DNA from: Geosiphon pyriformis
Lineage: Eukaryota; Glomeromycota; Glomeromycetes; Archaeosporales; Geosiphonaceae
Assembly: GCA_016748015.1 (NCBI GenBank)
Contig: JAAOMT010000543.1
Location: 310,001 to 374,000 of the forward strand
Direction: 5' to 3'
DNA length: 64,000 nucleotides
Part shown: one piece after another, positions 37,188 to 49,027 of the stretch
How the letters are laid out: each line of letters begins with the position of its first letter
Numbering within the stretch: position 1 is the first letter of the stretch
The notes under the pieces: model-generated
Databases searched by the model: none
What the model was told of the DNA's origin: nothing
Seen by the model: only the letters and a program-made list of their open reading frames with translations
Made by a program: the position numbers and the translations under genes

Positions 37188-38626
37188 ATGCTGAGGCTTT
37201 TTTTTCTGTTTATGCTCGTCACCAATTTTTTATCAAATTCACAATGTATTCGGTAAATTGTCTTGATATTATCAAAAAATTAAACCTTCAAAGATTATCC
37301 ATGATAAAGTTCTTTTTTAAAGCTTACCACTTGAACGGCATTGTGCTTCAGGCCGTATACGAAAGTATAAACCTATTCGAGAGCAAGCGAGGTTTTTTGG
37401 TGGTGAGGTAAGATTTTGAGTGTTTTGTTCAATCTTTATTATGTGTTGCTAATTAATTAGATACCTCTTACAGTTCCATTCAACCATCGAAGTCGGTGAT
37501 CCTGGACAGACATTTCATGTATTGGTAGGCTTCATTTTATCGGTTGTGTTCAAGTCATTTTTCTAAAACAGTAAAAATTATTTTCTTATACTTAGTTTGA
37601 CACAGGCTCAACTCCTATTTGGGTTCCTTACCAATCGTGCAATACCACACACGCAAAATTTATCTCTCACCTCTCGGATACCTATGAAAAAATAGGAGTG
37701 CCATGGGAAATTGCCTATGCAGATAATGATACTGCCGCTGGATTTTTTGCCAAGGAAACAATAACCATAGGCAGATGTAGGGTGAAAAATCAAATAGTTT
37801 CTTTGGCGACTGTCATGGCTGGAACCTTTGATGAGGAACCTATTGATGGAGTTTTTGGGTTAGGGTTTGGATGTTCTATTAAGGGGAAGCGTGAGTTTGT
37901 CTTGTTGGAATTTTTTAAAAGACTCCTTGAATTCTTGACAAACATTTGATATAAGTTTAATTTCTTTTCAGCCTATAGATCAATGATAGAAAATATGAAG
38001 CACCAAAATTTGATCACACAACAACGATTCGCTGTATGGTACGGAAAACATGAATCATCTCAATTCGGTGAAATATCAATTGGGGATCTGAATTTAGAGC
38101 GATTCAAAGGTCGAATAAAATACACTACGATGATACCCAACACAGCGGGAGACTGGAAGATAAAAATAGACGGAGTTTCAGTTTTAGGGCATCGTTTCAA
38201 AAAAGGAATAGAAGTAATCGTTGATAGTGGAAACGTTGGAATCGATTTACCCCAATCAGTTGTCGATAAAGTACATGAACAAATATCTGCCACGAGAAAA
38301 GATGAATCTGGTCAATGGTTTATACCCAGTATCGGGAATTTTACGGGAAGTTTTGCGATATTATTTAATGGAAAGAAGCTGACCGTTCCTTTTAAGGACT
38401 TGGTTGGTGAAGAGGTTGAAGATATGCCTGGATATTGTTGTTCATTGCTCGCGCCACAGCCAGGGGAAATTGTAAATCGAAGATTTTTTATTTTTTATTC
38501 ATTCAATTTGATAATAACCTTCGCTTTGATCCCTAGGCATATCTCGGTTCAACTTTTATCCAGAATTGGTATACAATATTTGACTTTGATAATAAAAGAA
38601 TCGGTTTCGCTAAATCTGTTCCATAA
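37188..38626 (+). CDS. Secreted pepsin-like aspartic protease (A1 family)
   Basis: Six exons: 37188-37252, 37294-37407, 37461-37524, 37596-37890, 37972-38471 and 38537-38626. All have GT-AG introns and keep frame, giving about 375 residues. The N-terminus MLRLFFLFMLVTNFLSNSQC is a classic signal peptide, followed by a short propeptide-like stretch. The mature domain starts near FHSTIEVGDPGQTFHVL. The catalytic motifs are FDTGST (Asp83) and VIVDSGN (Asp264). The flap tyrosine is in IAYADND (Tyr122). FGLGFG and the C-terminal YLGSTFIQNWYTIFDFD-x-x-x-x-IGFA complete the family pattern. Asn follows DSG where Thr/Ser is usual. Intron 1 is only 41 bases, so the N-terminal junction is the least certain. 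Role: acidic extracellular or vacuolar proteolysis. Confidence 0.92.
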
Positions 38627-38880
38627 AATGCGGCTATCGAAATAATATCATTTGAGGGGCCAAATGATATTTGATAAAGTAAATGATTAAATTGAAAGGA
38701 TTCTCATTTTGCTAATATATATATACATACTTTATATTCTTTAAATCCGGTTTAATTATAAATTTGGCTAAATCTGTATCATTCACAAGTGATATTTGGT
38801 TTGAAGAAATATTGTCGCCATTTCTATAAGTTGTCCGAAATTCTAGAGGTTTTCAGGTATTTGATCAATACCCATTATAA

Positions 38881-39009
38881 GTGCAGTAATAGTTAGAAGT
38901 CTTATTTTAATTTGTCCTTTAAAAGGTTGTAAATTTCTAAAGATTATTCAAAAAATTTTAGTTTTTTTTTGTTGTACAAGAATTGAAAATTCAGAATAAA
39001 ATATCCAAA
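38881..39009 (+). repeat. Composite repeat, segment A (copy 1)
   Basis: About 129 bases that recur in inverted orientation at 47930-48057. Shared words include AAAGGTTGTAAATTTCTAAA and the GAATTGAAAA...CAGAATAAAAT end. It lies 255 bases downstream of the protease stop. Confidence 0.85.
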
Positions 39010-39211
39010 TATTAAAAATTTCAATGGTTTTTAAAGTTTTCGCTCGTAAAAAATATATAGTTCATCAAAATTTGATTTAGAAACTGAAATGTAATCAGAG
39101 AGAGAATTTGAACAATTTATAATAGAGATAATTACGAAAAAAGAATTGTGGATAAAAGATTAATAGTCAATTTTACACAATTAATGAATTAAAAAACCAA
39201 GCAAATAATGT
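39003..39211 (+). repeat. Composite repeat, segment B (copy 1)
   Basis: About 200 bases that recur in the same orientation at 47732-47925. Shared words include CATCAAAATTTGATTTAGAA and ACAATTTATAATAGAG. Copy 1 carries an extra stretch near 39032-39060. B directly abuts segment A here; in the other locus B is inverted relative to A. Confidence 0.85.
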
Positions 39212-39214
39212 ATC

Positions 39215-39610
39215 TAAATTAAATGTTAATCCTAGACCCTGCCTGGTTTCTTATAGAGCGTGCTCCAACCAAACCAGACAAAGTGAGCATGTGAAATAAA
39301 ACAGTCATGAAAATTAAAAAATTAAAAATCTCCTTCCTTACCATATTCATTCATCTTGAATGGAGTTGCGGGTAACCAATTCTGGTTTTACGACTAAAAA
39401 GATTTTGTTTGCAAGGTTGTATCTTATGTAATTGGCATTGCAGCAAAAAGGAGAAAGTGGTTGGTGGTCAGATGAGAGAATGATGGAAGCCCTGAAAAGA
39501 GCATTGTTCACCATCGCATTTGCATCTTTTTCTTTTGTGGTGTGGTTGATTCTTCTTGCTGGCCACCAAAGATGAACAAATTCAATAACACCATTCAAGC
39601 AGAAAATCTG
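39215..39610 (+). mobile_element. Dispersed TIR-type element, segment D (copy 1)
   Basis: About 400 bases, clearly similar to 47249-47723. The left end (39215-39290) carries a terminal inverted repeat with GCCTGGTTTCTTATAG and AAACCAGACAAAGTGA. The matching right terminal repeat is absent, so this copy is truncated. The minus strand retains a decayed frame with ARRINHTT and ASIILSSDHQPL, words also present in copy 2. The element is more G/C-rich than its surroundings. It is a degenerate DNA-transposon-like element with no transposase domain visible. Confidence 0.75.
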
Positions 39611-42600
39611 TTCCATCCTGCCAATTATCTTATGGGCTCAGTAAAGAATGACTTGTAAGAAGCAGTATAAACATGTATTGAAAGTATTTTATTCATTCGT
39701 AAACCCAACATATTCGTAATTTTGGTACTGCTTCTAAATCTTTTTTGTGTCTGTTTGAGAGCACTCCTTAATGAAATTGTTTATGCTTTGCCATTGTCCA
39801 AAGCAATAGATTATTACCAGAGTCTGCTTATTAGAGAGAACTTTGAATAAGGTGTGCATTTGTTTTCATTCTTGTTTTATAATCTTGCTTTACACTTATT
39901 TGATATGTAATTTCCTTTTCCAGTGTTCTTTAACTAACTTCTGTTATTGGATTTCTATGCTTACACCACTTACTTGCCATTTTTGGTGCTTTTTTTGGTA
40001 GTATTACTTAAAAGTAGCATTAACAATCAGACTGGTAGTAATTTTGCTTGGTTTCGAAAGTCATTGAACATTGTTCAGATATGGTGTAATATTTGTATTA
40101 AAACTGTGCTCAGTTGAAAAAAACATGAAAACAGTTAATATTAATAAGCACTTTCTTTAGAGTTTTTGAAATTGTTGTAAAAGTATCAACAATTTTTGGA
40201 TTAGTCAATAAATAAAACTCTTTTTTTTGATAAGTAATAATTAATAACTGTTAAAAGCAAATTTATTTGTATAAAAAATAATTAATTAATTACTAGTTCT
40301 ATATTATCTTTTTTAATATTAGTTGCAAAAATATTAACAGTATTGGTAACAATAACAGCATTAGTGGTTTTGGTTTAAAGCCTTGTTTATAAAATGTAAA
40401 GGGCTTTTAATCTTTGCAAATATTTTTTTGATTTAAACCGTTTGACTATTATTTTTTGTTAAATTTTTTTAGTTTTTGGTAATTGTTATAATCTGAATTT
40501 TACAGTAATTTTTTGATCTTTCAGCCAATCTTTATTTGATTTAACTTTAATTGTAAAAGCTTTTACACAAAGATTTCAATATATTGATCAAGTTTTTAAC
40601 TTGTAATATATAGATTTTGGCTAGTGTTTTTATTTTTAAATGGTTTAAAGTCAGCATTCTCATGATTAGTGTGAACTTAATAATATTAACATTGTTTTTT
40701 TGCTTTAAAATTTAATTTAAAAGATTTTACCAAATTTTTCTTTTTTTAATAAATACACCGTTTATTTTTAAACAAATATTAGCTCTTAAATAAACTGAAG
40801 TTCATAAAAATTCATAAGCAATTCTATTTTATTCATATTAAAAAATGCTCAAATTTAGTTTTTTTTATACTTAATAATAGTTGGTAATCTAGTTTTATTG
40901 TTAACCAAAATATTTACTGTTTATAAAATATTTTACATATATTAATAATAGTAAAATCCAATACACAAAAGTTTTGGTATAAGATGAACAGCTTTTTGAT
41001 AAGAAAAAAATCAATAATAATTGTAATTACGTTAGCAAAAAATAATGCTAATAATATATAATATGAAAATATAAAATACTGGAAATTAATTAATTTTTAT
41101 ATATTATTAAACAAACAATTAAAAAAATTAACAATCTTTGCTATTATCATCTTATTTTTTGTAAATTTTATTTTTTTAAATACAATATATTGAATATTAT
41201 TAAAATATTTTGACTTTACAAATACCTTTATAATAAACAAAAAGCTTAAATAATTTTCATAAAAGATTTTTAATTTTTATCTTTTTTTCTTTTTCTGTGT
41301 TTTTAGTATTCTAATATATTATATTAATAGTAATATTCTGCAAACAGCTACAAAAATAATTGCAACTGTTTTGCATTATAAATACAGATTAATTATTAAT
41401 AATAATCAATTTAAATTTACTTATAAAATAAAATAAATAAATAAATAAATTTTTATTAATATTGTACAAACTCCATTTGTAAATATTATTATTTATTCAG
41501 CTGTAATAAATATATATATTTTTTAACAATGTTCAACAATAACTTGCTATATTAACAATTATTAAAAACTTTGGTTTTTTAAATTTTTTTCATACCATGT
41601 TTTTAATACAACTATAAAATAAGTTTTCAAAATAAAAAAACAAAAAAAACCTAATCTTAATTAAAATTAATTTTTATTTGAAATTATACTCTTAAAAGAA
41701 AAATTTTTTATAAAATTAAGTTATTTAATTTTTTGTTTTAAAACTAATTATTATTTATATTAATTAAACTGTGTTTTTTTAAAAAATTTGTCTTAAAGTA
41801 ACTGTAATAATATGGTAATTATTATTTATGTTTTTATTATTATCTTATTAGTCAAACCTATTTTAAAACTAAAATAGTAGCTAAAGTATTAATATTGAAA
41901 TAATGGTAAAATTTATTAAAATAATTATTATATATTTTTTCACTATTTTCTTTTATGTTTATATTGTATTAAGGTTTTTATTTCTTCTGAAATAGTTGAA
42001 CAAACCAAATGCATTTATGTTGTTAATATCTATTGTTTTGCTAAAATTTTCAAATAATCTTTTAATATTATCTTGAAATTACAAAACTCAATTATTATTT
42101 TTTTAATTGTTTTTCTTACAGCATTTTTTTTTGTAAAGAGAAAAAATAAAGTAAGCAAATTATTTGAAAATAAAAATAAAAATAATAGTAATAATAATAA
42201 TTTGCACTTATATTATTAATTATAGCAAAATTCTTAATGTATTATTATTAATTAATATATAATCAACATTTAAAAACTGTTTTTTAAAATCTTTAAACTA
42301 TAATTAAAGAAATTATATCTATTATAACAATTTATTTAACCAAAATTTCGGCCAGTTTAAATAAATATTATATATTTTATTGATAATATTGAATCTTAAT
42401 GTTTCAAAAATATAACTATATAATGTTATTTGTTTGTGTTTTGGAAAATGTTAATTGATTTTTTATGTATAAGCAAAAGTACTCTTTTTAAAACAATAGT
42501 ATTTTTCTCAAATATATATAATAGTAAAATTCATAAGGAAATTCATTTCTAAAATATTGCATAATTTGTTGTGTCAAATTAGATTTGCTTTTTACAATAA

Positions 42601-43000
42601 GTTTAAACACAATCAAACTTTGAAAATAGAGTTATTTTATTGTTTGGCAAAGGTTTTCTTTGGCAAAAAATTTGCTAAAAACTAATTCAAATGCCTTATT
42701 TTCTTTTAAAAGCCTATATATAAAAAAAACTTGGGCCATTTTTTTCATGAAAATTAAAAGCTCTTTATATTAAAACTGATCAAATTTGATTGAATATTGG
42801 GACATTTGATGCATTATTAAGATAAAGTGTTTTTAAATGTTTTATAAACAGAAGTTTAATATTGTTTAATGTGTATTTTTCCTTTCTAACTCAGTACAAT
42901 ACTAGGCTGAACCAAGATTAAAAAGGCCCTGATTATGATAACAAGAAATAGTTGATTGTTATTGAGATTCCATAAAATATGGGCTATGTTTTAAAACTCA
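39611..43000. other. Gene-free A/T-rich DNA
   Basis: No gene is supported. About 40100-42900 is a second A/T desert resembling the one at 22400-27350, with long A and T runs and few G/C bases. Confidence 0.65.
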
Positions 43001-46000
43001 GTTGTTCTTGCCAAGTTTGGTGCTATTGTAAAGATAATGTTCTAAATTGATAACACAGTGTCAAAGAGATAAAAATAAAGAAATCAATGAAGTTTTTATC
43101 TGGCTTTAGAATAGCATACAAATACAAATTAGTTAATGCATTAAAAAAATTTCGTCATCAAGGTTGCATAACAAATCTTTCTAATTATCCAAGTGATTAT
43201 CGTTAAGAAACTCTCCAAGTCTAATATTTTTAATATAAATCGAGCCATCGTCGAAGGAGCAAATTTTGGAAATTAAAAATGTTTAAATTGACATTTAAAG
43301 CTGAAAGCGAAATTTATGTCATTTTTTTGTCATCTGGCGTATCAAATTTTAAATTGGAAAGATACCCCTTTAACCCTACCTCATATTTTCTCATGTGTCA
43401 TAAGTTTTGGGACTCATACAATGATTTCATAAACAAAATAGACCTATTAAGAGTTGGGAACGTTTAAAAAAAGAGTTTGGCAAAAAAAGATTAGTCCGAT
43501 CAACAGAATCTCTTTATCTGCTATAATAAGAACACCAAAAAATAAATATTAAAAGTTAACAATTGAATCTGTCGATACAATACATTTTTGAATAGTTTAT
43601 ATTAACCATATAATATCAAAGATTATATAGTTAAAATATTTTTATTAAAGAAATTGAAATCTTTATTAAAGAAATCTTTTAAGAAGAGAATATTAAAAGA
43701 GCGTTCTCTTTCAACACATATATTAAAGATTCAAAAAGTCATGAACTATGTTTAATATAAAGTGAATTAATCAGATTTTTAGCAATCAGATATAATATTT
43801 CAGAAAATAAAATTAAGATTACTAAATGAAGAAGTTAATAAAAAAATTGGTTCGCAGAACCATCTATTATTATTAATTTTGAGATAGCAGAAAAATAATT
43901 AATCAGGTTTTAATATGAGAAACCTCAATCTGTACATTCTATCGAAGCGAGAAAAGATGAATTAAATAGTCTAAAGTGTTATAAAAAATTCTTGGGGAAA
44001 ATTTTTACTGAGGATGGAATAATTTTTCATAAGATTTTACTTGATATCAATCTATGTGTTAAAAAAAAAGAAAATTTTCAAGGATGTAGTTGAAGGGGTG
44101 AATTTTGAAATGAATTTTGGAAATATTCCCCCCTAACTGGAGCTGCCATTTGAACCGAATTCGATATATCAGAATCGTTTGATGGTGGTTCTATCAGAAT
44201 TTGACATCTTGAAGAGAACAATACTAGATTGGGAAAAGTGGTTCGATTATGTTTATCAATTTTCGCGTTATGTTTCATCCTGCCAATCTGCTTCCTTTGA
44301 ATCTTTAAAAGTGGGTATTGTTCTTGGTAAAGATTTCTTTCTTTGCATATACGGATTTGTGATTTATGGGCTGGAATTTTTTGCGTCATGGCGTATATTG
44401 AGGATTCAAGCTAAGTTTTTATAAAAAAAATGATAAATTATAAAAAGGTTTGAATTGGCAATACTTTTTGATTGCGCTATGAAGTCCACAAAAGCTTTTT
44501 GTTGCTTATCAAGGTGTGCTTTTTATACTTTCATCGGGTAGTAGATCTTCAAACTGATAACAGGAACGGAAATGTATATCAAAAACGAACAAATCCAAGT
44601 GTGGATTGATTGTAGTTTTATCGTATATCTGATATGTATGATAATATTGTTATTCATTTTAAGAAATCTAAATTTGATTTGATTAGAATTGAATTTTTCA
44701 TTTTTGAGTTTCCAAAACTAAGTGTAAGTGAATTAAAATATTGAATCACTCCAATAAAAAAACAACGTTTCTAAATCTGGGTAACACACTCACAAACCTT
44801 TCTCATTTGGCTTGTGCTGAAGAGCCTTGGTTCTTGGAATCTTAAAAATGAACATAAATACAATCTAGATAATATTTAAAAATATCAGGGCTCTGAAACA
44901 AAAATTTTATTAATAAATTCAAGAAATAAGTTTCATGATAGAAGGCATCTAAAAAAATCACTAAATTTAGAAAATACTTAAAAATCTAAATTCAGCTCAT
45001 ATCAATTCCCTTCGTTTATAAACAGCGAGTCTGTGCCAGGAATTTTCTAGTGTCCCAACAACAAAGTATAATTTTTTGAGTTTGATCGAAAGAGCTGAGA
45101 TTTTGATAGATGGAAATTACCTTTATGTGTGGGTCACGACCATTTTCCTAATGGCAAAATATTTGCTAAATACGATAATATTTTTTAGAAGAAACATAAT
45201 TTTTCTAATAAATATCAAAGAGAAAATTTTGCATCGGTGATAAATAACAAAAAAGAAAGCTTCCCCCTATAATTGTAATGACCGACCTACCAAATTTAGA
45301 ACTGAGTATCAGATATATCTCTTATCTCTCTAGCTTATGCGGTTGCAGCGAATCAATAGATTGTCAATTCACGATTCTGAAGGCTAGCTTTAACGAATAG
45401 ATGAGACTTTTATTTGAACAGGAGAAAAAATCTAGACTTTAAAATTTTTTCTATTTGTATGAATATAGGTCAAAAGAGTCTGTTTTACTCAATTTCGATA
45501 AAAAATCTCAATGATTGAAAAAAGGACTAAAACATGATTTATAACAATCAATAATATGACTATAATGATAAAAACTGACAGATTTGCTGCCTGATAAGAT
45601 TTCCTAAATCAAAAACAAATAACGTCCGGCAATGTACATGAAGATTCATTCATTGATATATATTTTATCGGATTTGGAAGTTCAAAATGTTTATTTGATT
45701 CTGTTTCTCTAGTTCAATTAACTTACAGAGTTAGATTCCATATTTTTAGTAAAAGGAAAACCACTTAAATTGTAAAGTTTCATGAAAATTCTCAATTTGA
45801 CAAGGGAATATAACAATTTTCAAAAATTAGAAAAAAATTATTTAAATCTTGTTAGTTCTTGAATTCACATTTCCTTTTTATTTTAAGAAATAAACGACAT
45901 AGGATCAAAGGTTAATTCGCCCAATTTAAAATTTGATTCACCAGATGGCGAAAAAAATTACATAAATTTCATTTTCAGCTAACTCAACTTTTAATCTCAT

Positions 46001-47248
46001 TTTATTCGTAAATGAAAAAGTCTTCTCTTTTTAAATCCCAAAAAGGGTTTTCACATATATTTAATATCTATAAAAGAAAAAAACAGGTAAATTGTTTTTA
46101 AACTTGTCAATTAAACATTTTTAATTTTCGAAGTTTGTTTCTTCGATGGTGGCTCAATTAATATTAGAAATATTAAACTCATAAAGTCAATTATCTATAA
46201 TTAATTGAATAATTAGTAAGATTTGTTGATTTAATTTTTTTTTGGCCAATTATCATCATGAAAAGAAGCAAAGAGCTTAATACATCAAGCTTTCATTAAC
46301 TAATTTTGATTTTTGTATGCCAATTCTAAAACAGATAAAAATTTAATTAATTTCTTTATTTTCATCTCTTTGATCAATCTAAAACATTATCTTTACAATG
46401 GCGGCAATCTTGGAGAGAAAGCAATGAGCGAAAAAATTTTCCTTTATGATAAACAAAATGAAAATCGTTATTTTTTAGGTAACGTTCCTTAATGGATTAA
46501 CCATCAGCCAAATAACTGAATGACTCTTTAGAAGGAAAAAAGTTTGAAAACTATGGTTTGAATTAATCTCAATGTAAATATTTTCCAAACTCAATTCATT
46601 ATGATTGTAAATTTTTTTGATGACTATTTGCTCACAAAAGTAGGTCAAATTTCATTCACGCAAAAGAATTTTTTAAAATTTATAAAACTGGTGATACATT
46701 CACAATTTGAGTATAGCTCTTTAAAACTTGTTCGAACGCCCATTTCATATTTCTAGTTAAATTGAAATGTGTTTTTCAAAAAACATCGCCATAATTCTTT
46801 TAAAAATTCCCTCAAATTGGAAATATTATACCTAGAATCAAAGACTGTTTTTTTCAAGTTAATTAAAAGTTGTCCAATTAATACATCATAATTTCAATGG
46901 CATTTTTTCGCCTGACTAATGATAAACTTTTTGGGCCTCAATTCATTGATCACTAAGTGAATTATACTTCTTTTACTTTTGGATTCAAAAACTTTTTCCG
47001 AATTTTTTAAAGAGAACTCTTATTCTGAAAAGACTTTGATAATACGGTCATAATAAACTTTTTAATAGAATTCATATTTCGAACACATAATCTAAAAGTT
47101 TTCCACAATATTTGATTTCCTTAATGAGGGATAAGTGATTCAAATACACAATTATGCAGCAGGTGAAAGGTGGCAGAAAACTTTTTTTATCAAAATGAAT
47201 AATTGCCTCATGTGTCGGCTATTGCACACAACGTCCCATGGCGGACTG
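43001..47248. other. Gene-free intergenic DNA, possible coding relics
   Basis: No intact gene. A 62-codon plus-strand frame at 43279-43467 has a protein-like composition (for example FNPTSYFLMCHKFWDSYNDF), but no start context, splice partner or family, and I treat it as a possible relic. Overlapping frames at 44078-44424 are weaker still. The remainder shows nothing. Confidence 0.45.
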
Positions 47249-47723
47249 CAATAAAACCAGACAAAGTAAAACATATGGAATAAAACAGTCAGGAAAATTA
47301 AAAAAAATAAAAACCTCCCATACCATATTCATGGAGTCACGGGAACCAATTCTAGTGTCACGACTGAAAGGAGTAGTTTGTTTGCAAGGTTGTACCTTGT
47401 GCGATTGACATCGTGTTGAAAATGAGGAAGTGGTTGGTGGTCAGACGAGAGGATGATGGAGGCTCTAGAAAGAGCAATTTTCACCGCTGCGTTTGCATCT
47501 CTTCCTCTTGTGGTATGATTGATCCTCCTTGCTGTGCACTGAGGATGGACCATTCGACGGCCCCAACGTTATGCCCAGCTCTGAGGAGGAAGCCAGCGAA
47601 AAGATAAAGATAATGCCTTTTCAATAATCAAGCCACAATTGTTTGATGTTCACTTTGTCTGGTTTTGTTCCAGTTTGCCCCATTAGAAACCAGGTTGGGT
47701 CAAAGATCAACATTTAATTTAGC
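47249..47723 (+). mobile_element. Dispersed TIR-type element, segment D (copy 2)
   Basis: The more complete copy of the element at 39215-39610. The left end keeps a partial terminal repeat (AAAACCAGACAAAGTAAAAC, 47253-47272). The right end (about 47645-47723) is its reverse complement, including ACTTTGTCTGGTTTT and GAAACCAGGTTGGGTC. The minus-strand relic frame (47329-47553) reads ARRINHTTRGRDANA and ASIILSSDHQPLPHFQHD, with better preservation than copy 1. G/C content is well above the flanks. No transposase motif is seen, so it was probably mobilised by a partner element. Confidence 0.8.
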
Positions 47724-47731
47724 TACTGTAC

Positions 47732-47925
47732 ATCCAAATATTAAAAGTTTCAATGGTTCATCAAAATTTGATTTAGAAATTGAAATGTAATCAAGGAGAG
47801 AATTTGATTAAGCAAGGAACAATTTATAATAGAGGTAATTGAGAAAGAAAAAATATGTGAATAAAATATTAATAGTGAATTTTACAAAAAATAATTAATT
47901 AAAACAAAAACCAACAAACGATATT
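47732..47925 (+). repeat. Composite repeat, segment B (copy 2)
   Basis: Same orientation as segment B at 39003-39211, but here it lies to the right of element D and is followed by segment A in reverse. Confidence 0.85.
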
Positions 47926-47929
47926 TTAT

Positions 47930-48057
47930 TCTGGATTTTTCAATTCTTTGTACAATAAAAAAAAACAACTAAAATTTTTTGAATAATCTTTAGAAATTTA
48001 CAACCTTTTTAAAGTAGAAATTTAAATAAGACGTCTTATTTCTAACTACTAATACTA
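47930..48057 (-). repeat. Composite repeat, segment A (copy 2, inverted)
   Basis: Reverse complement of segment A at 38881-39009. It ends 60 bases from the stop codon of the minus-strand gene at 48118, so it probably overlaps that gene's 3' untranslated region in sense orientation. Confidence 0.85.
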
Positions 48058-48117
48058 CACATATATACTATTGTCCAATTTTATTTCAATTTTCAAAAAT
48101 GAGCTTATTATTATTGA

Positions 48118-48846
48118 TCACTGATCAGGTATACGTCCCCACATGTCTAAAAACACTTGCCAACTTAAAAACTCGGCAGTACCGGGTGAACATCTTTTAC
48201 AAATCTGAGCCTCTAATTGATTTCGGATTGTTATTCGTTCATAATGACTTACTTTTCCACCGCGATCAATCCGATTTATAATATCTGCAGCCTCAGTAAT
48301 TAATTTTTCATTCGGGTACCCTTTATAGAATATTTCTACACTTTCCAAAGGTGGCAGTAAATGTGAAGTATTATTATGTATCATTTGTACGATGCTCTCT
48401 GTTTTACTTTTAGCTTCGTTATCGTTGAGAGTGTTTGTTGAGGAAGAACAGTTTGTGTACAAAGTAGTTTCAGTAGACAAATAATAATAATAATCTAAAG
48501 GGTCGTCAGGTTCTATTTTTGAATCCCAGAAATCAGCAGAATAAGGCAACGTGGCATTTCTTGATTCGTTTGTATTTTTGAGGTTAGGATGGATAAAATT
48601 TGTTGTTCTCTTTCGGATTGTTCTTAATGTATTACGAAAGGAATGAATGAATGATTTTGGTGGTTTTGAACAAAAGATATTTGGTTCCGGTGATTGTTTG
48701 AAACATTTTTTTAGAACGCATTTAGTTTCTTTATTTCTACTCGTGGTTCGAGAACACGATGAAAAACAATTGAAACAAGTTGGAGATTTTTTTTGAGGTT
48801 GATAATTTTTGTAATGATATGTGCAATTATAACTATAGTAATCCAT
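48118..48846 (-). CDS. Small protein with a conserved 78-residue C-terminal domain (paralog of 32753-33298)
   Basis: Single-exon, 242-residue protein. The N-terminal part is Tyr/Lys/Cys/Ser-rich (an early CFNCFSSCSRTT cluster) and not alignable to its paralog. The C-terminal block (residues 164-241) starts LPPLESVEIFYKGYPNEKL and ends SWQVFLDMWGRIPD, 50% identical to the block in 32753-33298. The protein stops one residue after RIPD. The family is unknown to me. A helical, SWQV-containing module at the extreme C-terminus suggests a protein-interaction domain, which is inference. The gene lies next to the composite repeat copy 2. Confidence 0.85.
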   Translation of the reverse strand: MDYYSYNCTYHYKNYQPQKKSPTCFNCFSSCSRTTSRNKETKCVLKKCFKQSPEPNIFCSKPPKSFIHSFRNTLRTIRKRTTNFIHPNLKNTNESRNATLPYSADFWDSKIEPDDPLDYYYYLSTETTLYTNCSSSTNTLNDNEAKSKTESIVQMIHNNTSHLLPPLESVEIFYKGYPNEKLITEAADIINRIDRGGKVSHYERITIRNQLEAQICKRCSPGTAEFLSWQVFLDMWGRIPDQ

Positions 48847-48916
48847 TTTACAAGAATAATAGTTTTTAAAAAGAAAAGAAATGGTTGGAATTTTGAATTT
48901 GGATGCTAAAGAAAAT

Positions 48917-49008
48917 GAGTAAATGAATGAGTGAGTGAGTGGGTGAGTGAGTGAGTGAGTGAGTGAGTGGGTGAGTGAGTGAGTGAGTGAGTGTGTGAGT
49001 GAATGAAT
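48917..49008. repeat. (GAGT)n microsatellite in a probable 5' UTR
   Basis: About twenty tandem GAGT/GGGT units just upstream of the ATG at 48846. With the TATA-like box at 49121-49128, this array falls in the expected 5' untranslated leader, read as (CACT)n in the transcript. Confidence 0.85.
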
Positions 49009-49027
49009 TAATCGATGAATGATTTGA

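Noticed and set aside
43279-43467. 62-codon frame with protein-like texture
   Set aside because: No family, no flanking exons and weak start context; kept only as a possible relic.
44078-44424. Overlapping plus and minus frames of about 80-100 codons
   Set aside because: Both lack motifs and the overlap argues against coding.
48917-49008. CRISPR-like regular repeat
   Set aside because: Contiguous tetranucleotide units with no unique spacers, in a eukaryotic sequence.
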